Source: Mesorhabditis belari (lineage: Eukaryota; Nematoda; Chromadorea; Rhabditida; Rhabditidae). Taken from it: a DNA stretch of 64,000 nt. A program made the position numbers and the translations under genes. This document shows positions 46,784-58,949 of the stretch, one piece after another (position 1 is the first letter of the stretch; the number at the start of each line of letters is the position of its first letter). The notes beneath the pieces were generated by a model that worked only from the letters and a program-made list of their open reading frames with translations, searched no databases and was not told the origin of the DNA. Where the stretch lies: NCBI GenBank assembly GCA_958450365.1, contig CAUEEP010000743.1:496001-560000 (forward strand). Direction: 5' to 3'.

Positions 46784-48797
46784 ATGATGGACGTGCTCGT
46801 CACAATGGGATATGAGGGATATAGTAGAAAAGGAAAAGACCTCACAAGACAGAACCTCGTACCTATTTCCGCACATTCTCCTTTATCTTCTCTTTGAATA
46901 GATCCCTATCTCAAAAACCTTTTTTTTCCTTTTTCTTCTGAATACTCAATTTCTATTTTTAGCAAAGATTTGCCTTTTCAGTGAAGAAGCAAAATTTAAA
47001 GCCGCCACTTCCAAGCAATCAACAAATGTTGGGAGCACAAGCCCTTCGAACCAAACAGGTAAACTCTCGAAAGTTTCTAGAGACTCTTGAAAAAAAATTT
47101 AGAAAGCAGAGCAAAAGGAAAAAGAGAAAAGACAAAGAGAACGTCTGAAGAGTATCGAAATTCAACGGGAGAAAGCTCATCGACAAGCCTGGTAACGATG
47201 TTTCATCACTGTTTCATCACTCTTTTCTCTTTGTTTTCTGTTATTTTTATGGATTTCAGATAACTGTTCCTCTAGGTTGAGGGTAATGGGTGTTATTTGA
47301 GATATGTAAAGAATTGTTGGAGGGTAGAGGCCATGAAATCCTCAGGATGAAGAATCCCCGAGAGGCAAAGCCGAGCCGAGCCGATGGGTGCTGCTTGGGG
47401 GGGACTCCCCCGGGGAACGATTTAAGTTTGCTCTTTTCTGCTTTTTTTTTCCTCCGCTTTCTTTTCTCTTAAAAACAACGACACGTCAATCTGTGAAAAG
47501 TTCTTAAAATAAGAAAATATTCAAAAGAAATCGTTTCAGACTTTTAAAAAGTGATTGTCGAAAGGGCTTTACAGAAGAACTTTTCCCATAGGGATAGTGT
47601 CAAACGATTTCAATCTCTTCAATGAGTTAAATAAGTTAAATGAGTTAAATGAGTTAAATGAGTTAAAACTAGTGTTGTTGTTCTTCAAATTAGTGTTATA
47701 TTTAACAAGAATCGTGTCAAATTCTTATTTTCTTTATCAAGTCAACAAGTGCATTTGGTGGGGATGAGAAGATGTTGTGGAATGGGAGGAAAGGATGGGT
47801 GAGAGCACATTACCCAAGAGAGGCATTCTCTATTCGCTCCATTCGCTCTATTCGAGTAAAGTCTTTTCCAAAGTTTCCCGAAATTCCTTTCCAAAAACAG
47901 CCTCTTCTTCACTTTTCCCCCATCACTTGCAAAATGCTGCTCGCGTTTCCTTTTGATTCCTTTGGGGTTATGCTGAGAAAATTTCTCGACTTCCCAATCT
48001 TTAGTCTCCTATTTTCATCACTCAAAACTAAATAACGTCAATAATATTTTGACATTACTTGAAGAAAATTAAGCTACCAATGTGGCAGTGAGAGTTTTTA
48101 TGATGGAAGTACCCGGCGACCTCATAAATTTCGTTTCTAATGCCCTTTTGGGTCGATGGGGTTATGTGAAAGAATGGGCAAGTAAAAATAGAATCATGAA
48201 AATTTAAAATGAATACTTCTGAGAAGGGTAAAAAGAGTTATTTTCAAATTTTTAGCGAAGATGCCGCTCTTCAGTACCTTGAGAATCTTGACATTCGAGC
48301 AGAGCCACCACTAAAAATCAAACATGGAGGGATGGGTTGGATTTCGATTTGATCACTTTTCAAAAAGAAAGTTCTCAGGCACTTCTGCATCATCTGATGC
48401 TCTTGCTCATCGCCATTCCGTGCACACAATGAACATGAATGTAGTTCAAAAAGGCAATCTGGTAAGGTTCAATGTTTGATAGAGATCTAGTTACCGTTTA
48501 ATTTTTCTTAAAATTTCTCTAATCTTTATTTCAAAGTAAAGTAAAAGGTTTTAAAAAAACTCTTTTCAGCAATTTTCGACTCCTGGCCGCTCACCTTCTT
48601 CTGAAATGTTCAAAGAAAAGAAAGAAGGAAGCCGTTTGCTCAGGTTTTTTTCTTGAAATGAATCTGTCAAATAATGATCAAAGATTAGATGGCTGGGATT
48701 GGCGGATAAAGATGAGAGATCACAAAGTGAATTAGATAAAGAAGAAAGAGAACGGATACGGCTGCTCAAGCAGAGACGCATGAGCACCTTCACCTGA
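46784..48797 (+). CDS. Unrecognised charged, partly coiled-coil protein
   Basis: Six or seven exons join in phase: MMDVLVTMGYEGY, KKQNLKPPLPSNQQMLGAQA, a basic/acidic helix KAEQKEKEKRQRERLKSIEI ending REKAHRQAC, EDAALQYLENLDIRAEPPLK, TSASSDALAHRHSVHTMNMN, FSTPGRSPSSEMFKEKKEG, and a C-terminal helix WLGLADKDERSQSELDKEER ending RLLKQRRMSTFT. The total is about 190 residues, with no signal peptide or membrane segment. The start exon is the weakest part, because its donor (GGATATA|GTAGAA) is poor. Intron 3 is about 1.06 kb and has an open segment VPGDLINFVSNALLGRWGYV at 48105-48165 that could be another exon. I do not recognise the family; a cytoplasmic scaffold or adaptor is only a guess. Confidence 0.55.
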
Positions 48798-51568
48798 CTC
48801 ATTTCTCTCTGAAATGAAAAAGTATTTTGTGTTTTGAGAACTACTTTCATTTAAAAAAATTCAATACAATCAAATAAATCATATAAAAAAAATATAAAGC
48901 TTTTGCGTAAAAATAAATGATGAACAGTACTATGAAATTCTAATTCTAACAAACAATGACTTTCTTTCCCTAGTCAGTCAGGTCAGTCAGGTCTTTCCTG
49001 TACTCTGTAGTTCATTTTTAATTTCATTTTTAAGAAGAATGCTTTCGTTGACGAGTTTTTCATTCAAAAAAGAAATTGTTATTCTAATCATTTGCTTAAG
49101 AAACTCAAACATTATTTTGAACAATTTTATATTTGAATCATTTTTTTGAGTTGATGATTTATGCTTAAGATCTTGTAAATAAATAAATTTTTCATCGCAT
49201 TAACTTCAAGAAGATATTCATTTGGCTTTTATTGGTCATCAAATGGTAAAAGAACATAAAGTCTAGAGTAATAAAGAAGAGAAATGAAGAGGCTTATTGA
49301 CCTACACTACTGGACAATGAAATATCATATTTGAAAAAACTCTTTCGCACTTTCGCGCGTCTGTAACTCCCTTGTCTTTACCGTATTTCTAAATATTAAT
49401 ATTACCATTGTGTAGCCCTTGAAAAGAGCTTTCAGAAAATGTATAACACTAATAGTTTAAACTCAAAGACGAGGGAGTTACAGACGCGCGAAAGTGACGA
49501 TCTTTTTTCAAATATGATATTTCATTGTCCAGTACTGTACCACGGTGTAACAATAGCCTCTTTGGTGTAACGATAGGTACAGAGATGATGTCAAGAAAAA
49601 GATCAAGTAAGTGGATTGATAGTGAGACAAAATCTTTACAAAATATAATAAAGAGATCGATATGATTAACAATTTACTATTCTAAAGGTCTTACGATTAG
49701 AATGATTTATTTAGTGAAGATTCAAAGAGTTCAATCAAGATCAATCAAGTCATCATTTGTATGTACAAAACGAATATGGATAAGTTGAACGATTACCTTG
49801 GCTAGTTATGAATGCGATTTTTCTTGTGAAAGTACCAACTAACGGAAATTTTATTTTAAACTTTCAGATAATTTAAGTTAGTTGTCTGCAACAATTGTGC
49901 AAAACTCAAAGAGTCTTCAATCTCAAAGACTCAAAAACTTTGGTTTTGCTGGGTGATTCAATTTCTGAAACCCTAGAAAGTATGGAACTGCTGCTAAGCG
50001 GATTCTCGCTCTAGAACTCGGAAAATGTGATGATCCTATGGAGATACGTCTAAACTTTATGTAGACTGCGGGAGGAGCTGCCAGCTTTATCTCTCGAATT
50101 TTTGGAGGACAATCTTTGAAAAAAAGACGATTTTTGATGGTTTTTATGTTTGGCGAAAACGCTTATTTGAGCACAATTTTCAAAAAATCATACAACACAA
50201 ACGGCTAAAGGGATTGGTCTGTGAATCTAGCTAATTATAGAAAAAGATATGATTTTTTTTCTTTTAACATCAAAATACATTCTGCTGCCTAAAAAGGATC
50301 GGCTTTGGACCGAACTTTAGTTGTCAAAAAGACGCTTTTGACTGCTCGCCTTTGCACCTTAACAAATCTACAAAATAAAAGTGTTACCAAATCACCTTGA
50401 AACTATTTTTTATGAGCAAGGATAATAGTTTATATTAGCTTGATCCAGGAGTCAAAAACAAGCTTTATGGCAAAAGGGGAGCTTCTGTAGAAATAGTTCG
50501 CATTCATAACTAGCAGAGCTAATATTAATCGCTGACTAATTCCCTAGGATCTGTTCAGAACTGTAAAGTTTAGATAAAGGATTCAGTGATCGATGCTGAT
50601 GTTTTGAAAATTGCTATCAATTTCTTACTCACCGAATGCGACAAGACACCCCTAAACAAAAGGCTTCAAAGATTTTAGAGTGACAATTCCTATTCTTCAA
50701 AAAAAAAAAAGAATGGCTCTTTTTTTACCAGAAACGGCGTCAGAAAGAGATAAAACGTTTTCCATGAAACAAAAAGAGTAATCGACTTCTTTAGGGGCGT
50801 TTTTACAGTCCAAATTTTTTGTGATATGTTCCTATCGTTCAACCGGATATGGTTGAATGAATAATTTTTTTATTTAAGAAACCCGCGTTTGCCGTCAAAT
50901 CATTTTCTGCAAAACAATAGGGTTTTTTTCTTTGGCAAACTTTTTCAATTACCCTTACCGTAATATTTTTATGATGCAAAAGGAAGACGATTATAAACGA
51001 TTATAATTATAAATGACTTATAGTTAAGGTGCATAGAGTTTTCGATATTTGAGAAAAAAGTATTCTGACAATATGACTCAATATTTTTGCTTTAATTGTA
51101 GAAATGAAAGAAATTTAATTGGCTGGATACTGTAATGAACAAAATCTTATTGGCTCTTATTGACTGAGATCTTATTTGACTTATTGACATTTGACCGAGA
51201 TCTTATTGACTATGAGATCTAACCTAAACAATCATCATCTATTAAGATAATGATTATTTATAATTTGTCTTTATTAACTTATAAAACTTTTTAGTTTTGT
51301 CGATTGTTTACTAAGTAAAACGATAAGTCAATACGCTTTTTTTACGGGAATACTTTGATTCCCAATTTTCCTTTTTCTTCAACTGTCAAAATGGAACCAT
51401 CAAATTTTTAAGCAGCTTTCCTTTTGCGATAAGGCCTTTTTTAAGACTCATTGTCATTTTTGAACCCATCTAAGCCTATTACCAATTTTTATTGGTTTTT
51501 TGTAGTGATTTTTTGGATGTCTGTAGGAAAAGCACCTTTACATTGGGCTTATTGAAATGCTTTCAGGA
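48798..51568. other. Spacer of 2.8 kb with a Tc1-like MITE
   Basis: No gene is recognised in any frame. It contains element E at 49305-49537 and short direct repeats (GTCAGTCAGGTCAGTCAGG) near 48972. Confidence 0.6.
49305..49537. mobile_element. Tc1-like MITE E
   Basis: A 233-bp element with TA on both sides and inverted ends CACTACTGGACAATGAAATA and CAGTACTGGACAATGAAATA. The arms also share TTCGCGCGTCTGTAACTCCC. CAGT..CTGG..CAA ends resemble Tc1 termini. It is a single copy here. Confidence 0.85.
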
Positions 51569-53680
51569 ATGCGTCTGGGGCTACTGGCCGCGTGCCTCTT
51601 GTCAACTGCCACAATGGGTATTCTTTTAAATGAGACAAACTTGTTATAAAAAGGATTTTATGAAATATTATTTTATATTAGAGTTACTTATTAATAATTA
51701 ATATTTAGCTCTTGCACAGAGTGATGGTTGGACGGTTAGTGATGGTTGGACGGCTAGTGATGATTGGACGGCTAGTGATGGTTGGACAGATGGTCGGACG
51801 AGCCCCTCGCCTAGCCCCTCTCAAAATTCTTCTTCTTCATGTTGGTTTAATATGCCTAACATACCACTAACAAAAGACTCAAATAGTTACAACCGATTAT
51901 TAATTGATAGATTATCTACCTAGAAGCACGAAATTTTCTCATTTTTTAAACCTTAATTTAGTGGGTTGTGGTTGTAGTTATCCAGGATTGTGGTTGGATG
52001 TGATCCTCGTTGCTGATTCCTCGTCCTCAATGACTCAAGCTGGTCTTCAAACAGTAACCAAATCATCTATTTCTAGGATTTTTTTGTTTGTTTAGTTGCT
52101 CAGTTACATCGCTACTGCTTCATTACAAATGAGCATTGGGCAACAAGTTGGACAGGCATGGAAATTTTGAGATTATATTATTTAAAGATCAGCTTAAATC
52201 TGTTTAAATAGAATAATTGTTTATAGGTATCTCGGCTGGGTATTGTCACCTATTCGGATACCGCTACTTTGCGTTATGCACTCACCGATTTCAAAAACAC
52301 AGATGATATTATCAACGCTGTCTTCAACGTTAGACTTGAAGGAAATGGTGGAAGTAACATTGAAGAGTATATTTTAAATAATTAAAAAGAAAATCTGTTG
52401 GCAATGACAAATTTTAATTTGTTGACAAATTTTGATTTTCAGTGGAATTCGCGTGGCTCTAAACGAGTTCGAAAAGAACGGAAAAGGCAATTATTCAAAC
52501 CGCAAAAAGGTGATCATCATCGCAGCTTCGCACTACGAGTAATTGATCTAAAATCTACGAGTCTATGATAAATTTAGACCGGGAGGTTCGACTGACCCTC
52601 AACAAGCAGCTGCCACTTTCCGTGGAAATGGTGGAATCATCATTACTATTGGTTCGTTTGATTTCTCTAGTCTTTGTTGCCAGGATTGTAAGATCGCTAG
52701 GATGCTAAATTTTACTAAAAACTAAATTGATATTCGGAACACATTTCAGAATACGTTCAAAACCATGGAACGACAGTACCAATTCTCGACAGTTTGGCTT
52801 CCAACTGCTCGCAACTTTCAAACAGAAATGAGGACCTTCGTGCTTCCGATCTTCTCGACAAATTCTGTCAAGGTTCTTTATTTGAAAAAAAAATAGTTTC
52901 AAATGTTGCATAAGTAAATTGTTTGGAATCTAACGATTTCTTGATTTCAGCTAATTGCTTCTGCTCTGCCAACTGGGATCCTTATTCACTCGATTCAAAG
53001 TGCTACACTCCAGACAATGGATGCTATTCTCCAGTAATTTCCAAAACTGAATCATTAATCAGTACTTTTTAGGTAACCATCCCAGCTGCATGGCCCCTTG
53101 CTCAAAGGTTAGAGATACTAGCCCATATCATATACGAAAATTCTCTTCAGATATTGTGCTATGCAAAACAATGCAACACTTCCAACTGTTTGTGATGGAC
53201 CAAAAGCAATTTTCATGACTTCGCGTAAATTTGTTCAAACTTTTACAGGTGAACGCTCGATTTAGTGCTCAAGAACCGCAATGAGGCTCAATGGACGGGA
53301 CTTTCAAGAAGCTCCAACGGGCAGTTCACTTGGGACGATAAGACTCCATATGCTGTAATTTGTTAAGAAAAAGATATACGTTAAAAACGAATTCAGAATT
53401 GCTACCCCGATACCAATCCAAAATGGTTGAACGGAACGGCCACAAATGGACAAGCCGTTGCTCAACTCAACCCAAGTGGATTTGTCAATGGATTGTGAGT
53501 TCTTCAAATCACAAAATAGAAACTTCAACTTATAGATTTCATTGAAAAAAAATTTGTCTGTTGTTAAGCTTGAAAACTCAAGGCAATATCGTAATTTACA
53601 GCTTTGGTGCTCCTCAGTTCACGGATTATCTCTACACTTGCCAGAACTCTCCTTGCAGCAGCACACTCTATTGCTCTTAA
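51569..53680 (+). CDS. Secreted VWA plus C-type-lectin-like protein
   Basis: MRLGLLAACLLSTATMALAQ is a signal peptide. A short repeat follows (four units of SDGWT/SDDWT) and a Ser/Pro linker. The VWA domain starts GLWLDVILVADSSSSMTQAG (DxSxS MIDAS intact), continues RLGIVTYSDTATLRYALTDF, and ends KKVIIIAASHYEPGG and GGIIITIEYVQ. A CTLD follows: CFCSANWDPYSLDSKCYTP, AWPLAQRYCAMQNNATLPTV, QWTGLSRSSNGQFTWDDKT, and C-terminal YTCQNSPCSSTLYCS. EPN/QPD-type sugar-binding signatures are not evident. This architecture is known in expanded nematode clec families, many induced by infection; a defence role is inference. A TTTCAG acceptor two bases before the ATG supports the start. The donor in the VWA exon near 52149 is ambiguous. 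Confidence 0.9.
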
Positions 53681-53869
53681 AGATCCGATCAATATCTGTA
53701 ATAAAGTTATTAAAAAAGGGCATTTATATTTTAAAAAAACACAATTTCATGCCAGACAAAAATTTTTCGGTTCTTCTCTGAAATCTTTTTGAAAAAAAAA
53801 GGTCTTTTTGATAAAATACGAATCTTTTCATTGTGAAAAGCTATCATATTCGTTTTCTTGTGACTTTTC

Positions 53870-54110
53870 TTGGGGCAAATGGTTAAAATAAACTCCGCCA
53901 ATAGGTTCTACGACCCTGAAAACCCCGGGGGCACAAATTTTTAACACTAAATCTCATTTGGGAACACTGTGCAAAGTGGCGAGGTGCTCTTCGGAAAGGA
54001 GCGGAGAGCGACTGAACTTTCCCGTTTTTTGGGCACTATGCTCAAACTTATGGGATCAATTTCTGCCTTAAATTTCACTGTATTTCTGCTACAAATCAGT
54101 CTTTCAGAAA
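53870..54110 (+). repeat. Dispersed repeat family I, copy 3
   Basis: Contains CGACCCTGAAAACCCCGGGG (complement near 6985), a GAGCGGAGAGCGACTGA block and CACTATGCTCAAAC..GCCTTAAATTTCACTG shared with the copies at 6690 and 35448. It is diverged and non-coding. Confidence 0.5.
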
Positions 54111-55066
54111 CAAGATTCCGAAAGTACTCGTTTTATAGAGCGCATAAGAGAGAGGAATAGGTCAATCCAAAGCCAAGAGTTAAGGTAATTGAAGTAAGCA
54201 CTAGGTTTTAGTGTGCATAGCTTTATTATTGTTAACTTTTGATATACTTTTAACCAGGACACTTCAGGCTTTCGAATGGTACCAAATAGAGGTTGCTTGG
54301 ACTAGCGAATCCTGAGAAAAACAGGAGACAAGACAGGAGACAAGAGAAGGCAAAACAAGACTCAAGTTTTGCCTCAAGTCTCAAGTCCGGATTTCCCAGA
54401 AGAACCGAGTTTTCTATGGTTAAAAGCGAGACATGCAACAAAAGCACAACAACAGATTGTACGTCGGTCAAAAATTCTTAGTGAGGCCAAAAATCTGGAT
54501 AATTGCCGATTGGTAACACAAATTGATTAAAAGCGTCTAAAAGAGTTAAATCATAGCGTTGATTGCTAACCTTCTTATAAGAAACCACTTCCTCTATACA
54601 TTCCCGAGAAAAAAAAAACAGGAACGAATTGTGATTAGGCGTTGACCGAGCGGTGAAGGCTCAACAAGCAAAAGCTCTCCTCTTTTCCCATTTTCTCTCC
54701 AATAAAAAGCATTTTTTAAACCTTTGACGTCTTCAGGCTTCAGACTGTGAGTCTATTGATTACGTTCAGTATTCTTTTCCATTAGTGAACTTTCAGACCT
54801 ATCTGCTTTTAAAAATATTAATTGTACGCATAAAGTAGCCATTTAAACTTGAGTCCTATCAAATATTTGCCTACATAGAATCAATTATAAAGACGCAATA
54901 AATAAATTCACCTCGACGCATGATCTTATCTACAAAAGCTCTTGGCTTAAGTGCTAATTTTCGAATGCTTCAAATGTAAAATGCTAGTTTACACAAAAAA
55001 ATCCTCGGCTTTTTTCTCAACAAATCCATTTTAGCTTTGACAACAAAAATCCCGTTTGTACAATTA

Positions 55067-55335
55067 CCGTAAATACTGTAGTAGTAGCCCACCCCCATAA
55101 TGACGGTGCGGAGTGTTGCGTAGTCTAGCTTTGGACGCGTTTTTCTCGACACTGGTTTATGCTACAATGCGCACTTAGGTAGCAAAAAATAGCCCTGAAT
55201 TTCAGCTATTTTTTGATACCAAAGACGCATTTTTTAAAAGTACCGGCGCTTTGAAAAAAAAAAAAAAATTAAATACAAAAAACTTTTGCGACTACGCGAC
55301 TGTACGAGGGGTGGAGACAATTACAGTATTTACGG
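55067..55335. mobile_element. MITE family B, copy B8
   Basis: A 269-bp full-length copy with TA flanks and both termini intact. It contains a longer A-tract. The hairpin loop is in the B1 arrangement. Confidence 0.88.
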
Positions 55336-56227
55336 TAAGCATTATCATGCCCCTTTGATCTTTCCCCTCCCCCACATCCGCGCGAAATAAGGCAAAAAGT
55401 TGTTTTCTATAGGATTTTTACGTTTGAATAGCCATTTAACGCAGAAAAATGTGCTGAATTCAGTGGTGAAAAAATTATCAAAACCCGTCTTGTAGATTTT
55501 TTTAAATCGCATTTTATCAAAAAAGAAATGACAGGGGGCTCTCCCCTGTCATTATTCACTCTGTAAAGCCATATCATTATTATGGTCGGGCTGGTGACGT
55601 TTCGTTTCGCAATTTGTATTATTTGTATTTGAATAGGCTCTAAAGAATGCAGTTTTAAACTACGCAATAATCCAAATTATGAAATCGAAACATCGTTTTT
55701 AAACCTAATTAGCATTATCGGAATTATTTATCGATCTAAATTGTTGAAGGATTTTAATGTCAAAAGAATGTCAATTGATTGCCTTTTTCTAGAGTCTCAA
55801 ATGTTTTTTCTCTTGAATCATTCGGTTCATTCTTACTTTTGCCGTTCAATTCCCATTTGAACAGCGAAAAATCGCAACGGGTTTGCGGCACACAAAATCT
55901 CGGCATATCGCTGAAGACTCTCGGGTTGTATGGGGCGACAGCAGCGGCACCTAGTCGGCCCCGTTATCAATTGGAGTAAAAAATTTTTATGTTTTTCGCA
56001 ACTCCTTTATGCTGATCTTTCTTATTTTTGGCTGCGTCTATCCGCCATCAATTTTTCTGTAATAGATTTTACTCTTCGAATTTTTGGTTGTTAGATCGTT
56101 TAAACGCCTTCATCGTTTATTTTAAGATCTTATTAACTTTTTGTTAGATTTATTATTGATTTTCTTCAAACGTTTCACTGGCTTTGAACAATTTGAATAC
56201 TTTCAGGTAGTTTAACGTGGGCTGTAA

Positions 56228-58949
56228 ATGACGGCTGCAAGTAAAAATGGAGTTGAGAAAGAAGAAGGAGGGCCATTAATTGCTCGACGAAGGACGCTTC
56301 AACAGAAACCACCCAGTGCCTTACTCACTTTTCTCTTCAACAGAGAGGTTTGTTTAATAGGTTATAATTAGTGATAATCTGCCATTGTAGTATTAAACTG
56401 GCAAAATTTTTTGTTGTGCATTAATTTGAAAATGCCAATATGCTAATGCGGTGCTAAATTTATATATGTTTGTGTATGTTTTCCAAGACTTTGGGTAAAA
56501 TCATTTAAATCGTTGGCTCTTGTTGTGTTCAAAATATTTGGTAACCCAATAACATATGCCAATTCATTTTTATTACTCAGCACCCCAGGAAAAAAGCGAT
56601 TATTCGTCCAAAAACTTAAAAGAAAGCAAAAATTGTATGTTTAGAAAGGAGAGTTCTGCGGACGAACTCCAAGGAGTTGGCTGGAAATCACAATTTTCTA
56701 CATTATTTTCTATACCATCTTAGCCGCTTTCTGGGTAGGGAAATTTTACTTGTTTAAACATTCAGAGTTTATTTAGATTGCTTGCCTTTCTATATTTCTC
56801 GGAACTTTGGATCGAAAGGTGCCACGTTTCTATGGGAAAGGATCAATTCGTGGAATTCACCCTGGAGTCGGTTATCAACCATGGTTGAAGGTTTCTGCTT
56901 CTGTTATCTTTATGTTTTTTCGGTGCATACATTTACATGGACATTCTGTATTTAAGTGCATAAGCAGTTTGCCAGGTTCACTTGAAATTTGATCTCAAAA
57001 CTGATTGTAACAAACCTTAAGCCTAGCACTTTTATATTAAATCTTTTTGACATAGTGAAAAGTAGCAAATTCTTTATTGTGAGTCTAAAAGTCTCCAACT
57101 TTATTAAAGAAGCGAGTCTGTTTTGTAGACAGCTCTAATTACCTACATAATTATCAGCACATTCTACTTATGCAATTAAAACTTTAATATCAATTTTTCT
57201 TTAGGAGAAGCCAGATTCAACGCTGATTAAGTTCAACGTTCGAGATCATAGGACGTACAAGCCTTTCGTCGATCAATTGACCGGATATTTGGATAAATAC
57301 AATGTTAGTTTCTTGGTACTTATCAGTTGAGAAACTTTGAACATCAAGCTTCATATTAGGTGCTTGCAAAAGAAACTACGGATCAAAAAAGCAACCATAC
57401 AAGGACTGTAAGTAAAGATGATCCGGGTTGATTAGTATTTTTAGAAACCCCAATATCTTCTCTTTTTAACTATATAAAAAGAATTTTATGAAACTTCCTT
57501 TTGGAAGCCCAGTGAAATTATCAAAAAGGCACCAAAAATGGCCTAGCGGAATTTCAACTCAAGATTTCTCCACGGTTTTTCAAATGTTTTGTCACTAATA
57601 TGAAATGAAAGAAGTTTACTAACTAAAACAAATAAGATACAAATACAAATTTGTTCGTTGCGTACTCTTTGTTACAATTCTTACGTTGCGTACAATTTTT
57701 TAAAATATGCTTGAAAACAGAATTTTGACCCTTTTTTTAGAGTCACAACTCTTCAAAGGAATTTTTATAATGGAATAGTTCACCAAATTTGTTTTAGTTT
57801 TCTGTAAATAGCTTCAATTAAGTTTGGGCTTCTGATCTGTCAAGAATTTAGACCAAGGTTTTTTCAAAAATAATGTTATAAGTTTAAGCCGCCGTCAAGT
57901 CGTTTTTTGGTACCTTTTTGAAACGTCTATATTCCGCGATCACTGTATAATCTATTTATGCCGTTAAAAAGAAAAGATATTGTGGTTTCTAAAAATACTA
58001 ATCAAATGGGATCATCTTTACTTACGGTCGTTGTGTGATGGTTTTTATGACCTGGAGTTTCTTTTGCAAGTCCCTAATATTAGATTTACAAAGTACAATC
58101 AATAAAGACGTTTTTTGTATAAAAGTTTTCTCAAGTTTAGGATGCGAATGAAACTCGAGAATGCAATGAACCAGATGATAGCAATTGGGATGCGAGCGGA
58201 GATGAATATGAGCTAGCCTGTCAATTTAAGCTCGATGTTTGACGAACTCTTTATAGAGTTGATCTTTTTGTTTTTAGATGTTCAAGAAAGCAGGTTGCTC
58301 ACCTGAAGATCATTTTGGATACAAGAGCGGAAAACCATGTGTGATCATTACTTTGAACCGACTCATTGGATGGGAGCCATTCCCGTACAGCTCGGATAGT
58401 ATTCCTGAGGTACTGTAAAATTTTTCACTGATATTTGCTTATTTTTTTAAAATCCTTGTCTATATTTAGGCTGTTCGTGACCGTTACCGTAACGATTCAA
58501 TTGCAATTCGCTGTGATGGAACCAATCTGATTGATAAAGTAAGCTATTTTTTAATTTTCACTTTCGTAATAATCTTACTGTTCTAGAATTTGACTCGCGT
58601 TTTAGGAACACATTGGAAACTTGACGTACGTGCCACCTCACGGTATTGAGGGAAAATACTTCCCGTATTCTGTGTTACCAAATTATCATCAACCAATTGC
58701 AATGGTGAAGTTTGAAAGCCTCCCAACAAATAAGGTTTGTTTCTTTGATTAAAAATCGACACTTTTCGTATATTCTTCACTTTATTTTGATTTTAGTTAG
58801 TCTTTGTGGAGTGTCGGGCTTACGCTGGCAACATTCAACACGACATCACTCAAAAACTTGGGCTGATCCATTTTGAGGTCTTCGTACAGTCCAAAGCAGT
58901 CAAAGGTCTCAAGGCAAGTTTGAATACTGGTGGAGTTTCAAGCCAATAA
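56228..58949 (+). CDS. nkb-1: Na+/K+-transporting ATPase beta subunit
   Basis: Exons join in phase from [15 protein letters not shown] to [12 protein letters not shown], about 310 residues. A cytosolic N-terminus leads into [19 protein letters not shown], then one membrane span ([19 protein letters not shown]). The extracellular domain has [90 protein letters not shown] and [10 protein letters not shown]. Paired cysteines and the YxYFPYYG-like stretch (GKYFPYSV) are typical of the family. The subunit chaperones and stabilises the alpha pump at the plasma membrane. The large intron before [11 protein letters not shown] contains element J2. AATAAA overlaps the stop codon (58945-58950). A TTTCAG acceptor lies shortly before the ATG. 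Confidence 0.95.
57353..58083. mobile_element. Inverted-repeat element J, copy J2
   Basis: About 730 bp, matching J1 in reverse orientation along arms and core. Its ends read TTGCAAAAGAAACTACGGAT and the complement of TTGCAAAAGAAACTCC. It occupies most of an nkb-1 intron. Confidence 0.86.

Larger units (their letters stand above)
53681..56227. other. Spacer of 2.5 kb with repeat I and MITE B8
   Basis: Between the lectin gene and nkb-1. It holds repeat I copy 3 (53870-54110) and MITE B8 (55067-55335). A TTCAGGCTTTCGAATG sequence near 54265 matches the arm of element G. The nkb-1 outron or 5' UTR acceptor (TACTTTCAG) is at about 56205. No further gene is recognised. Confidence 0.6.
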
